The notes under the pieces were generated by a model. That model was not told the origin of the DNA, made no database searches, and saw only the letters and a list, made by a program, of their open reading frames with translations. Source: Salipiger sp. CCB-MM3 (GTDB lineage: Bacteria > Pseudomonadota > Alphaproteobacteria > Rhodobacterales > Rhodobacteraceae). From it: a stretch of DNA of 64,000 nucleotides. Position 1 is the stretch's first letter. The number at the start of each line of letters is the position of its first letter. This document shows positions 8,878-17,667 of this stretch, piece by piece. The DNA is taken from NCBI RefSeq assembly GCF_001687105.1, contig NZ_CP014596.1:427501-491500 (forward strand), in the 5' to 3' direction. The position numbers and the translations under genes were made by a program.

Positions 8878-8919
8878 CCGCCGCGCGCCTTCGCTAAAAT
8901 GAACACTTTTATCTTGTTT

Positions 8920-8929
8920 ATGTATACAT
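8920..8929. promoter_or_regulatory. Probable GntR/FCD operator ATGTATACAT
   Basis: A perfect 10-bp palindrome in an AT-rich patch between the divergent GntR gene (start 8877) and the ABC operon (start 9096). FCD-type GntR regulators often bind short palindromes with a TATAC core, so this is the best operator candidate. Binding is inferred. Confidence 0.5.
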
Positions 8930-9095
8930 GTGCCCGCAACCTGAAATCACGTGACGACAGGTCGGTACCGGAGGAAACAGAAAAAATGCCGTCCATTTGG
9001 GCTGAACGCCAAGAAAACCGGGGGAACCGGGCAGATTCGGCCCTTTGCACTCGTCCGTACAAGGGAGGAGATCATGCCAACAGGAGAGACAAGAC

Positions 9096-10703
9096 ATGAC
9101 GCAAGTCGACCACAAGAAAGTGCTCGCCGAGCGCCTCTCGGCCCGCTTCGGCCGCCGGGCGGTCCTCAAGGGTCTCGGGGCCGGCATCGTCGCCGCCACC
9201 AGCGCCGGCAGCTTCCCGGCCATCGCGCGCGCGCAGCAGAGCGGCCATCTGAAGATCGCCTCGGTCAAGGTGATCGACACGCTTGATCCGCATTTCACCG
9301 GCTTCCTGTCGGCGATCCAGATCATCAACAACATCCACAACGGCCTGCTGAAGATCGCCTATGACGGCGAGCAGGTGACCTTTGAGCCCGATCTGGCCGA
9401 GACCTGGGATCTCGAAGACGACAAAACCCATGTGTTCAAGCTGCGCGAGGGCGTGAAATTCCACGACGGCACCCCCTGCGACGCCGAAGCGGTGAAATTC
9501 TCGCTGCTGCGCGTCAAGGAAGGCGAGCCGAAATCGCCGCACGCGTGGAAGCTGGAACTGCTCGAAGAGATCGAGGTCGTCGACGATCTGACCGTGAAGC
9601 TGCACTTCTCGCAGCCCTATGCGTTCCTGCCCGTTGCGCTGAACGGCTCGACCGGCCGCGCCGGCACCATCGTCAGCCCCGCCGCCGCGCAGAAATACGG
9701 CACCGACTATGGCCGCAACCCGGTCGGCACCGGCCCGTTCAAATTCGTCTCGTGGCGCGAGAATGACGCCATCGAACTGGAGGCCAACACCGAGTATTTC
9801 GAGGAAGGCCTGCCCAAGCTCGAGCGCGTCACCTTCGTGCTGATGAACGAGGCTTCGACCGCGCTGGCCGCGCTGATGTCGGGCCAGATCGACGGCATGA
9901 CCGATTGCCCGATGCAGCTGGTGGATCAGGTCGACGCCTTCCCCAAGGCGACGCTCTACGGTGAGATCGAAGGCAACTACACGTTCGTCGGTATGAACTG
10001 CAAGAAAGGCCCGTTCACCGACATCAATCTGCGCCGCGCCGTCGCTTGGGCGCTGGACCGCGAGAAACTGGTGAAACAGGCCTATTTCGGGCGTGCCCAG
10101 CAGGCCTATACCCCGATCTCGCCGCCGATGACCGGCTTCTTCGATCCCGACATCGCGACCTCGGGCCGCGGCCAGTGGTTCGACCTCGAGAAGGCCAAGG
10201 AATTCCGCGCCATGGCGGAAAATCAGGACGAGATCGAGGTCACTTACATGATGGCCGAGCGTGGCCCGGTGGGCACCCGCGTGGCACAGACCGTGGCACC
10301 GATGCTGGCCGAGATCGGCATCAAGGTGAACCTCGAGCTGATCGAACCCGCCGCATGGGTCAAGCGCCGCAACGAGGGCGACTTCGACCTTTACGATTTC
10401 GAATGGGTGGCCGACCTCGACCCCGACGAGACCATCTACCCCGAGTTCAAATCGGACGGGGCGTGGAACTTCTGCGGCTGGGTCAACACCGACTTCGACG
10501 ACCTGTGCAAGCAGGCGCAGGTGATCCTTGAAACCGAAGAGCGCGCCAAGCTCTACCATTCGGCAGAAGACCTGCTGATGGATGAGGCGCCGATCGCGAT
10601 CATGGCGCATATGCCGATCTACAAGGTGTTCTCGGACAAGGTGCAGGGCTTCAACTACATCCCCGCCGACCTCGTGAACCTGCATACGGTCAGCCTCGCC
10701 TGA
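9096..10703 (+). CDS. ABC transporter substrate-binding protein, family 5 (peptide/opine/nickel type)
   Basis: 535 residues from the ATG at 9096, preceded by AGGAGAGAC; the frame is open from 9045. The N-terminus has a twin-arginine pattern (G-R-R-A-V-L-K-G-L) followed by a hydrophobic stretch and A-R-A-Q-Q, so Tat export is likely. The mature part is a typical SBP_bac_5 protein: L-D-P-H-F-T-G near the start, K-L-R-E-G-V-K-F-H-D-G-T-P, and N-P-V-G-T-G-P-F-K-F. It is the first gene of a five-gene importer operon, and its stop overlaps the permease start (TGATG). The downstream gamma-glutamyltranspeptidase suggests a gamma-glutamyl peptide or glutathione ligand. Confidence 0.88.
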   Translation: MTQVDHKKVLAERLSARFGRRAVLKGLGAGIVAATSAGSFPAIARAQQSGHLKIASVKVIDTLDPHFTGFLSAIQIINNIHNGLLKIAYDGEQVTFEPDLAETWDLEDDKTHVFKLREGVKFHDGTPCDAEAVKFSLLRVKEGEPKSPHAWKLELLEEIEVVDDLTVKLHFSQPYAFLPVALNGSTGRAGTIVSPAAAQKYGTDYGRNPVGTGPFKFVSWRENDAIELEANTEYFEEGLPKLERVTFVLMNEASTALAALMSGQIDGMTDCPMQLVDQVDAFPKATLYGEIEGNYTFVGMNCKKGPFTDINLRRAVAWALDREKLVKQAYFGRAQQAYTPISPPMTGFFDPDIATSGRGQWFDLEKAKEFRAMAENQDEIEVTYMMAERGPVGTRVAQTVAPMLAEIGIKVNLELIEPAAWVKRRNEGDFDLYDFEWVADLDPDETIYPEFKSDGAWNFCGWVNTDFDDLCKQAQVILETEERAKLYHSAEDLLMDEAPIAIMAHMPIYKVFSDKVQGFNYIPADLVNLHTVSLA

Positions 10704-11656
10704 TGATACTGGTCCAGACTCTCGGAAAGATCGGGCAGACGCTCGTCGTGCTGTTCATCGTCTCGGTGGCCACCTTCGGACTTCTGAAGCTGGCGCCGGG
10801 CGACCCGGTGCAGATCATGCTCGGCTCGGAATACTCGCAAGAGGCCTATGAGTCGCTCACCGCCGAAATGGGTCTGGACCGGCCCTTTCTGGCCCAATAC
10901 GCCGATTGGGCGGTAAACTTCGTGTCGGGCGACTGGGGCACCTCCTTTGTCGCCCGCACCGACATCTTCACCTATGCCTTCAAAGAGGCGCTGCCGGTGA
11001 CGCTGACGCTGGCGAGCTTCTCGCTCGCCTTCGCGGTGCTGATCGGGGTGCCGCTTGGCGTGCTGTCGGCGGTCAAGAAAGACACCGCCTTCGACGCGGG
11101 CTCGGCGGTGTTTGCGCTGACCGGCACCGCCTTTCCGTCGTTCCTGCTTGGCATCCTGTTGATCTGGTTCTTCGGGGTGAAACTGGGGCTGTTTCCGGTG
11201 ATGGGATATGTCTCGCCGTGGGAGGATTTCTGGGGCGGCATCTATCACATGATCCTGCCGGGGCTGACGCTGTCGACGTATTTCATCGCGATGATCACCC
11301 GCCTCACCCGCGCCACGCTGATCGAAGTGCTCGACCAGCCCTATATCGCCGCCGCCCGCGCGCGCGGCGAGCCAAGCTGGCGGGTGATCTGGGTGCATGG
11401 CGTGCGCAATATCGCCATGCCGCTGGTCACCATCCTCGGGCTGCAACTGGGCACGCTGCTGCAGGGCACCGTGCTGACCGAAACCGTGTTCAACCTGCCG
11501 GGCATCGGCCAGATGCTGACCTCGGCGGTGCTGGGGCGAGAATACATGGTGGTGCAGGCAGGCGTGATGATGACCGCCTTCCTGTTCATCGCGGTCAACC
11601 TGCTGGTGGACCTGTCCTACCCGATCCTTGACCCAAGACTGAGAGACCGCAAATGA
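10703..11656 (+). CDS. ABC transporter permease, DppB/GsiC type
   Basis: 317 residues. It has an N-terminal membrane anchor, the L-A-P-G-D-P-V motif typical of DppB proteins after the first helix, and the EAA loop around A-A-R-A-R-G-E-P-S-W-R-V. Six membrane helices are expected. It begins in TGATG overlap with the binding-protein gene and ends in ATGA overlap with the second permease, so the three are translationally coupled. It forms the heterodimeric inner-membrane channel with the next gene product. Confidence 0.9.
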   Translation: MILVQTLGKIGQTLVVLFIVSVATFGLLKLAPGDPVQIMLGSEYSQEAYESLTAEMGLDRPFLAQYADWAVNFVSGDWGTSFVARTDIFTYAFKEALPVTLTLASFSLAFAVLIGVPLGVLSAVKKDTAFDAGSAVFALTGTAFPSFLLGILLIWFFGVKLGLFPVMGYVSPWEDFWGGIYHMILPGLTLSTYFIAMITRLTRATLIEVLDQPYIAAARARGEPSWRVIWVHGVRNIAMPLVTILGLQLGTLLQGTVLTETVFNLPGIGQMLTSAVLGREYMVVQAGVMMTAFLFIAVNLLVDLSYPILDPRLRDRK

Positions 11657-12576
11657 GCGCAGAGGCCACCAATTCCCCGGCCCCCGCAACGCTGCCGCCC
11701 GCCGGGCCGCAGCCCGGCCACAGAAGCCCCGGCAAGGCGCGCCGCGCCCGGCGCTCGATCTTCCTGCGCCGCCCGTTCTTCACCGTGGCGCTGATCGTCG
11801 CACTTGGCTACGTGCTGGCCGCCGTCTTCGCGCCCTTCGTCGCGCCCTATGATCCGGTCATGCAGTCGATGGAGGCGATGATGCAGCCGCCCAGCGGCGC
11901 GCATCCGCTGGGCACCGACAGCTATGGGCAGGACATCCTCTCGCGGGTCATCTACGGCGCGCGCTACGCGCTGGTGATCGGCATCTTCTCGGTGCTCATC
12001 GGCGCCGCCGGTGGGCTGGTGATCGGCCTTGCCGCCGGGCTGTCGGGCGGTTGGGTGGAATGGGCGCTGATGCGGCTCATCGACTCGATCCTCGCCCTGC
12101 CCTCGCTGATCCTCGCCGTCGCCTTCATCGCCATTCTCGGGCAGGGCGTCGACAAAGTGGTGATCGCCGTGGGGCTTTCCATGGTCGGGCCGTTCTCGCG
12201 CACCGTGCGCGCCGACGTCATGCAGGTGAAAGTGCAGGGCTTTGTCGAGGCGGCGCACCTCATGTCGATCCCCTCGCTGCAGGTGATCCGCCGCCACATC
12301 CTGCCCAATGTGATCTTTCCGCTGGCGGTGCAGGTGACGATCCGCATCTCCGAGGCCATTCTTGTGTCGTCCTCGCTGTCCTTCCTCGGCATCGGCGTGA
12401 CACCCCCCACCCCCGATTGGGGCCTGATGATCGCCGAAGGGCGCGATTTCGTCAGCTTCGCGCCGTGGATGTCGGCGATGCCGGGCTTCGCGCTCGCACT
12501 GCTGCTGATCGCGCTGTCGATCGTCGGCGACGGCATCCGCGAAGAATACGACCCCAAGAGCCGGAGGGGCGCATGA
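11653..12576 (+). CDS. ABC transporter permease, DppC/GsiD type
   Basis: 307 residues. A proline- and arginine-rich cytoplasmic N-terminus of about 35 residues precedes the first helix. H-P-L-G-T-D-S-Y-G-Q-D-I-L-S-R is the characteristic DppC motif, and the EAA-like loop around E-A-A-H-L-M-S-I-P-S follows. The ATGA overlaps at both ends place it firmly in the importer operon as the second permease half. Confidence 0.9.
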   Translation: MSAEATNSPAPATLPPAGPQPGHRSPGKARRARRSIFLRRPFFTVALIVALGYVLAAVFAPFVAPYDPVMQSMEAMMQPPSGAHPLGTDSYGQDILSRVIYGARYALVIGIFSVLIGAAGGLVIGLAAGLSGGWVEWALMRLIDSILALPSLILAVAFIAILGQGVDKVVIAVGLSMVGPFSRTVRADVMQVKVQGFVEAAHLMSIPSLQVIRRHILPNVIFPLAVQVTIRISEAILVSSSLSFLGIGVTPPTPDWGLMIAEGRDFVSFAPWMSAMPGFALALLLIALSIVGDGIREEYDPKSRRGA

Positions 12577-13553
12577 TGGTGCAACAAATAAACGCCGAGG
12601 CGCTGCTGAGCGTCTCGGATCTGACGGTGTATCGCGGTCCGGCGAAAATCCTCGATCGGGTGAGCCTGTCGCTCGCCAAGGGTGAAACGCTGGCCTTGGT
12701 CGGCGAAAGCGGCGCGGGCAAATCCACCATCGCCACCGCGCTGATGCAACTGCTGGACGGGGCCGATGTGGAGGGCAGCGCCGAATTCGAAGGCGCGGGC
12801 GATCTGCTGTCGCTGCGGCCGCGCCAGATGGTGAAGCTGCGCGGCCAGCGCCTGTCGATGATCTTTCAGGACGCGGGCGCGGCGCTCAACCCGGCCTATA
12901 CGGTGGGGCGGCAGCTGATCACCACGCTGCGCCGCAACCTTGGCCTCTCGCGCCACGAGGCGCGGACCCGTGCCATCGAACTTTTCACCCAAGTCGGCAT
13001 CAATGACGCCGAGGCGCGGCTTTCGGCTTTCCCGCATCAGCTTTCGGGCGGCATGCAGCAGCGGGTCATGGTGGCCATCGCGCTGGCCTGTAACCCCGAT
13101 CTTCTGCTGGCGGATGAGCCCACATCGGCGCTCGATGTGACCATTCAGGCGCAGATCATCCGGCTGATCCTGCAGCTCACCCGCGAACGCGGCGCGAGCT
13201 GTATCTTCGTGCTGCACGATCTGGCGCTGGCGAGCCAGTCCTGCGACCGGATCGTGGTGCTCTATGCCGGGCAGGTCGTGGAATCCGGCCCCGCCGAGGA
13301 GGTGCTGAAACGGCACCGCCACCCCTACACGCGCCAATTGGAAAGCTGCGTGCTGGAGATCGGGCGCAAGGATCTGGTGGCCCCCGAGGGCACCGTGCCC
13401 TCGCATGACCAGATGCCCACCGGATGCCGCTTTGCCACCCGCTGCCCGCGGGCGCTGGCGAAATGCGCCGGAGACGCGCCGCCGCTGACCCCCGCCGACC
13501 CGGCGCGCAGCGGCGCGCGTGACCATCTCTTTGCCTGCTGGAACCCGGAATGA
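12573..13553 (+). CDS. ABC transporter ATP-binding protein, DppD/oligopeptide type
   Basis: 326 residues from the ATG at 12573 (Met-Met start), overlapping the permease stop as ATGA; the frame extends upstream to 12051 only as shadow. Walker A is G-E-S-G-A-G-K-S-T, the signature is L-S-G-G-M-Q-Q-R-V, and Walker B is L-L-L-A-D-E-P-T-S-A-L-D. The C-terminal extension has the cysteine pattern C-R-F-A-T-R-C-P that marks oligopeptide/dipeptide ATPases. It energises import with the DppF-like partner that follows. Confidence 0.9.
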   Translation: MMVQQINAEALLSVSDLTVYRGPAKILDRVSLSLAKGETLALVGESGAGKSTIATALMQLLDGADVEGSAEFEGAGDLLSLRPRQMVKLRGQRLSMIFQDAGAALNPAYTVGRQLITTLRRNLGLSRHEARTRAIELFTQVGINDAEARLSAFPHQLSGGMQQRVMVAIALACNPDLLLADEPTSALDVTIQAQIIRLILQLTRERGASCIFVLHDLALASQSCDRIVVLYAGQVVESGPAEEVLKRHRHPYTRQLESCVLEIGRKDLVAPEGTVPSHDQMPTGCRFATRCPRALAKCAGDAPPLTPADPARSGARDHLFACWNPE

Positions 13554-14566
13554 TGCTCGATACCGCCAAAGCCGAAACCGCCCCGGCCCGCACCGCGCCC
13601 GTCTTCGAGCTCATTGAGGTCGAGAAGGTCTTTCAGGTGCGCCCGCCGGGCCGCCGCTTCACCCGCGAGAAAGTGGGGCTGCGCGCGCTCGACGGGGTGC
13701 GGCTCAGCGTCGAAAAGGGCGCGTCGCTGGCGCTGGTGGGCGAAAGCGGCTCGGGCAAGTCCACCCTGCTGCGCGTGTTGCTGGGGCTTGATGCGCCAAG
13801 CGGCGGGCGGGCGCTCTACCATGGCCGTCCGATCCGCGAGGTGCGCGCCGAAGGGCCGGGCTTTGCCCGCGATGTGGCCATGGTCTATCAGGATGCGCGC
13901 GGCTCGCTCGATCCGCGGATGACCATCGGCGCGCTGATCGCCGAGCCCTTGCGCCATTTCGGCATCGTGCCGAAGGCGCAGGAAGAGGCGCGGGTGGCCG
14001 AGCTTTTGCAGCGCGTTGGCCTGCCCGCCGATGCGGCGAAACGCTATCCCTCGGCGCTTTCGGGCGGTCAGGTGCGCCGCGTCGCCATCGCCCGCGCGCT
14101 GGCCTCCGAGCCTTCGGTGCTGGTGGCCGACGAGGCGGTCTCGGGGCTGGATGTCTCGACCCAGGCGCAGCTTCTGACGCTGCTGCGCAGGCTGCAGCAG
14201 GAGATGGGGCTGACGCTGGTCTTCATCACCCATGATCTGGGCGTCGCCAGCTACCTCTGCGAGCAGATCGCCATCATGTACCTTGGCCGCATCGTCGAGA
14301 CCGGCCCCACGGACGCCGTGTTGAACAACCCCGCGCATCCCTATGCCGCCGCGCTGCGCGGTGCCGCGCCGCGCTTCTTCGAGCCGATGCCCGAGCCGCT
14401 GCCGGGCGAGATCCCCAGCCCGCTCGATCTGCCCAAGGGCTGCCGTTTCTCGACCCGCTGCCCCATGGCGCGCGAGGATTGCCGCGCCCGCGACCCGCAG
14501 CTTGGACGCTACGGCACCGGTCGCGCGGTGGCCTGCCTGCATCCGCTCAGCCCATCAGACACTTGA
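13550..14566 (+). CDS. ABC transporter ATP-binding protein, DppF/oligopeptide type
   Basis: 338 residues, ATGA overlap with the previous ATPase gene. Walker A is G-E-S-G-S-G-K-S-T. The signature is L-S-G-G-Q-V-R-R-V; the usual QQ has become QV. Walker B is V-L-V-A-D-E-A-V-S-G-L-D, with Ala-Val in place of the common Pro-Thr/Val, as in some DppF proteins. The C-terminal C-R-F-S-T-R-C-P cysteines are present. It completes the importer. Confidence 0.9.
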   Translation: MMLDTAKAETAPARTAPVFELIEVEKVFQVRPPGRRFTREKVGLRALDGVRLSVEKGASLALVGESGSGKSTLLRVLLGLDAPSGGRALYHGRPIREVRAEGPGFARDVAMVYQDARGSLDPRMTIGALIAEPLRHFGIVPKAQEEARVAELLQRVGLPADAAKRYPSALSGGQVRRVAIARALASEPSVLVADEAVSGLDVSTQAQLLTLLRRLQQEMGLTLVFITHDLGVASYLCEQIAIMYLGRIVETGPTDAVLNNPAHPYAAALRGAAPRFFEPMPEPLPGEIPSPLDLPKGCRFSTRCPMAREDCRARDPQLGRYGTGRAVACLHPLSPSDT

Positions 14567-14641
14567 CGAGACTCTGCCGAGACCGCCATCACTCACGGAA
14601 AAACACTCGGCACCTTTTATCACCGACAGGACGACCCACGC

Positions 14642-16231
14642 ATGTTCGACTTCTTTTCTGCCCGACGCCCCAGCACGCTGGCCTCGCAGGCGATGATCGC
14701 CACCTCGCATCCGCTGTCCACCGCCGCTGGCCTCGAGGTTCTCTCGGCGGGTGGCAATGCGGTCGATGCGGCCATCGCCGCCGTCGCGGTGCAATGCGTG
14801 GTGGATCCGCTGATGACCGGCATCGGCGGCGATTGCTTTGCGCTCTACGCGCCGAAGGGCGGCGCGGTGAAGGCGCTGAACGGCTCGGGCCGCGCGCCCG
14901 CCGCCGCCACGGTCGCGGCGCTGAAGGACGCGGGACTTGGCGATGAGATCCCCCAGACCAGCCCGCATTCGGTGACCATCCCCGGCGCGATCTCGGCATG
15001 GTGCCGCCTGCATGAGGACCACGGCTCTATGCTGCTGGCGAAGCTCTTCGAGCGGGCCATCGGCTATGCGGAAAACGGCTATGCGGTGACGCCGCGGGTG
15101 GCGCAGGACTGGGCCGAGAATGCCGAACTGGTGGGCAAGGACGAGCACGCCGCCAAGGTCTTCTTGCCCGGCGGGCGCGCCCCGGTGGCGGGCGAGCGCC
15201 ACGCGCAGCCGCTGCTGGCGGACCGTCTGCGCGAGATCGCCGAGAAGGGCGCGGCGGGCTTCTATCAGGGCGAGACCGCCGCGAAGATGGCGACGCATCT
15301 GCAATCGCTGGGTGGGCTGCACACGACCCAGGATTTCCACGACGGCACCGATCAGGCGTTCTGGACCGATCCGATCTCGGCCCCCTACGGCGGTTATGAC
15401 GTGGTCGAATGCCCGCCCAACGGGCAGGGGCTCGCGGCGCTGCTGATCCTGCGCATCCTGTCGAAATTCGACATGGCCGCCGAGATGTCCGAGGCCGACC
15501 GCATCCACCTGCACGCCGAGGCCACCAAGCTGGCCTACCACCACCGCGACGCGCTGATCGCCGATCCGGCGCATTGCGAGGGCGTGGTGGAAACCCTGCT
15601 GTCGGATGAGGTCATCGACACGCTCGCCGCGCGCATCGACATGGGCCGCGCCATGCCGCCTGCGCTCTGGGACGAGCCCGAGCACAAGGACACGATCTAT
15701 CTGTCGGTGGTCGATGCCGAGGGCAATGCGATCTCCTTCATCAACTCGATTTTCCATGGCTTCGGCTCCACCCGCCTCGACCCCGAGACCGGCGTGCTGT
15801 TCCACTCGCGCGGCGCGTCCTTCCGGCTGATCGAGGGGCACCCGAACGCCATCGCGCCGCACAAGCGCCCGATGCACACGATCATCCCCGGCATGCTGTG
15901 CAAGGACGGCGTGGCGGTGATGCCCTTCGGCGTGATGGGCGGGCAATATCAGGCGGCGGGCCACGCGGCCTTCCTGTCGGGCGTTCTGGACCTCGGGCTG
16001 GACCTGCAGGCGGCGATGGACGCGCCGCGCAGCTTCGCCTTCGGCGATGAGTTGCAGATCGAGCCAAGCGTGTCCGAAGAGGCGCGCGCCGAGCTTGAGG
16101 CGCGCGGCCACAAGCTCAAGGTCATGGACAGCCCCATCGGCGGCAGTCAGGCGATCCGCATCAGCGAGGAGACCGGGCTGCTCTCGGGCGGGTCGGACAC
16201 GCGCAAGGACGGCATGGCGCTCGGCTTCTGA
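14642..16231 (+). CDS. Gamma-glutamyltranspeptidase family protein (cytoplasmic, YwrD-like)
   Basis: 529 residues. This is the Ntn-hydrolase fold of gamma-glutamyltransferases: early A-G-G-N-A-V-D-A-A-I-A, G-I-G-G-D motifs, and the autoprocessing site K-D-T-I-Y-L-S with Thr351 as predicted nucleophile of the small subunit. The C-terminal F-G-V-M-G-G-Q-Y-Q-A motif also fits. No signal peptide is visible, so it probably acts inside the cell, like YwrD-type enzymes. It follows the ABC operon by 75 bases on the same strand. Uptake of glutathione or gamma-glutamyl peptides followed by removal of the glutamyl group is a coherent reading; the true substrate is not shown by the sequence. Confidence 0.85.
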   Translation: MFDFFSARRPSTLASQAMIATSHPLSTAAGLEVLSAGGNAVDAAIAAVAVQCVVDPLMTGIGGDCFALYAPKGGAVKALNGSGRAPAAATVAALKDAGLGDEIPQTSPHSVTIPGAISAWCRLHEDHGSMLLAKLFERAIGYAENGYAVTPRVAQDWAENAELVGKDEHAAKVFLPGGRAPVAGERHAQPLLADRLREIAEKGAAGFYQGETAAKMATHLQSLGGLHTTQDFHDGTDQAFWTDPISAPYGGYDVVECPPNGQGLAALLILRILSKFDMAAEMSEADRIHLHAEATKLAYHHRDALIADPAHCEGVVETLLSDEVIDTLAARIDMGRAMPPALWDEPEHKDTIYLSVVDAEGNAISFINSIFHGFGSTRLDPETGVLFHSRGASFRLIEGHPNAIAPHKRPMHTIIPGMLCKDGVAVMPFGVMGGQYQAAGHAAFLSGVLDLGLDLQAAMDAPRSFAFGDELQIEPSVSEEARAELEARGHKLKVMDSPIGGSQAIRISEETGLLSGGSDTRKDGMALGF

Positions 16232-16235
16232 CCCC

Positions 16236-16256
16236 CTGCCCTGCGGCGCAGGGCAG
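16236..16256 (+). terminator. Hairpin after the transpeptidase gene
   Basis: A perfect 9-bp stem CTGCCCTGC / GCAGGGCAG with a GGC loop starts five bases after the stop codon. No T-run follows, so it may serve RNA stability, with termination at the stronger hairpin at 16328. Confidence 0.5.
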
Positions 16257-16284
16257 CCATGCGCAAAGCGCGCGGGGGCGGCCA

Positions 16285-16325
16285 TTGAACCGCCCCTCTG
16301 CCGACAATAAATAGACTGCAGTCTA
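16285..16325 (+). promoter_or_regulatory. Candidate macAB promoter with TetR-type palindrome TAGACTGCAGTCTA (16312-16325)
   Basis: TTGAAC (16285) and TAAATA (16308) are 17 bases apart and form a plausible sigma-70-like promoter. The perfect 14-bp palindrome TAGACTGCAGTCTA starts inside the -10 region. The same core, TRGACTnnAGTCYA, occurs twice upstream of the TetR gene at 28496. This suggests that macAB is also a target of that TetR, or of a relative. Promoter and binding are inferred from sequence only. Confidence 0.5.
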
Positions 16326-16327
16326 CG

Positions 16328-16355
16328 AGGCGCCCGCAGACCGGGCGCCTTTTTT
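16328..16355 (+). terminator. Intrinsic terminator (transpeptidase operon, or leader of macAB)
   Basis: Perfect 9-bp stem AGGCGCCCG / CGGGCGCCT with loop CAGAC, directly followed by a run of T. This is the best intrinsic terminator in this part of the window. It stands after the palindrome at 16312 and 100 bases before macA. Transcripts from a promoter at the palindrome would therefore have to pass it. Confidence 0.75.
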
Positions 16356-16454
16356 CGTTCCATGGTCCCCGCACGCGTTTCTGAAGGCAAAGTTTTTGCG
16401 ACGGAAGCCGCGGCGGTCCCCGTGTAACCCTCTGAAAGCAATTCGGAGCAGCCC

Positions 16455-17657
16455 ATGAGTTTGCGCAAAACAGCCGTGATCATCGCCCTGCTCGCCCTTG
16501 CTGGCGCAGGGGCGGGCTGGGCCTATCTGGACCATAGCGCCGCCCCCGCCGAGACCGCGCCGCAGACCGTCGCCGTCTCCACGGGCACGGTCGAAAGCAC
16601 CGTGCTGGCCACCGGGCTGATCGAGGCCGAGAACCTCGTTTCGGTGGGTGCCCGCACCTCGGGGCTGATCGAGGAGCTGGCGGTTTCGGTCGGCGACGAG
16701 GTGGCGCAGGGCGATCTCATCGCGCGCATCGACTCGCTGGAGCAACAGAACGCGGTGGCGCAGGCCAAGGCCGATCTGGCGCAGATCGAGGCGGAGATCG
16801 AAGCCAAACAGGCCGAGATCCGTCAGTCCGAACTGGACCTCGAACGTCAGCAGGGATTGAGCGCGAAGCGCCTGTCGGCCACATCGGACCTCGAAGCCGC
16901 AGAGGCGACGCTGGCGATGAACAAGGCCAACCTGCAATCGCTGAACGCACAGCAGGCGCGGGCCGAGATCGAGGTGTCGACCGCCGAGCTTGATCTCGAG
17001 CGCACCAAAATCACCGCGCCGATCGATGGCACCGTGGTGGCGGTGGTCAACGGCGAGGGCACCACGGTGAACGCCTCTCAGGAGGCACCGACCATCGTCA
17101 AACTGGCGCAGCTTGACCGGATGGAGGTGAAGGCCGAGATCTCCGAGGCCGATGTGGTGAACGTGAAGCCGGGCCAAGAGGTGGAGTTCACCCTGCTCGG
17201 CGCGCCGGATCTGACCTATCGGGCGGAACTGGCCTCTGTCGAACCGGCGCCCTCGTCGATCGAGGATGACGACGAGATCGATACCGACAGCGCTATCTAT
17301 TACAACGCCCGCTTTACCGTCGAGAACGCCGATCGTCTGCTGCGGATCGGCATGTCGGCGGATGTGACGATCTTCCTTGGCCGCGCCGAGGATGTGCCGA
17401 CCCTGCCGCTGGCGCTGCTGCCCAATGCCGGACCCGACGGGCGCACCATGCTCGACGTGCTGGGCGCGGACGGGCGCCCCAAACGGCAGGTGATCGAGGT
17501 CGGGCTGAAAGGCGCCACCTCGTTCGAGGTCACCGCCGGGCTGGAGCCGGGGGATGAGGTGATCTCTTCCGCCCCGCCCGCACCGCCAAGCGGCGCGCAG
17601 GACAGCGGTCGCGGGCCGGGGGGCCGGGGCGGCCCGCCGCCGATGATGGGCCTGTAA
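16455..17657 (+). CDS. macA: MacA-like periplasmic adaptor (membrane fusion) protein
   Basis: 400 residues. One N-terminal membrane anchor (about 5-24) is followed by a biotinyl-lipoyl half-motif (V-G-A-R-T-S-G-L-I-E-E-L). A long alpha-hairpin coiled coil runs from about 90 to 170, then the second lipoyl half (I-T-A-P-I-D-G-T-V) and beta-barrel domains. The C-terminus ends in a Gly/Pro-rich low-complexity tail. GGAGCAGCCC precedes the ATG. It bridges the MacB-type ABC protein encoded 10 bases downstream to an outer-membrane TolC-like channel, which is not encoded here. Exported substrate unknown (macrolides, peptides or siderophores in known systems). Confidence 0.85.
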   Translation: MSLRKTAVIIALLALAGAGAGWAYLDHSAAPAETAPQTVAVSTGTVESTVLATGLIEAENLVSVGARTSGLIEELAVSVGDEVAQGDLIARIDSLEQQNAVAQAKADLAQIEAEIEAKQAEIRQSELDLERQQGLSAKRLSATSDLEAAEATLAMNKANLQSLNAQQARAEIEVSTAELDLERTKITAPIDGTVVAVVNGEGTTVNASQEAPTIVKLAQLDRMEVKAEISEADVVNVKPGQEVEFTLLGAPDLTYRAELASVEPAPSSIEDDDEIDTDSAIYYNARFTVENADRLLRIGMSADVTIFLGRAEDVPTLPLALLPNAGPDGRTMLDVLGADGRPKRQVIEVGLKGATSFEVTAGLEPGDEVISSAPPAPPSGAQDSGRGPGGRGGPPPMMGL

Positions 17658-17667
17658 GGAGCACGTC

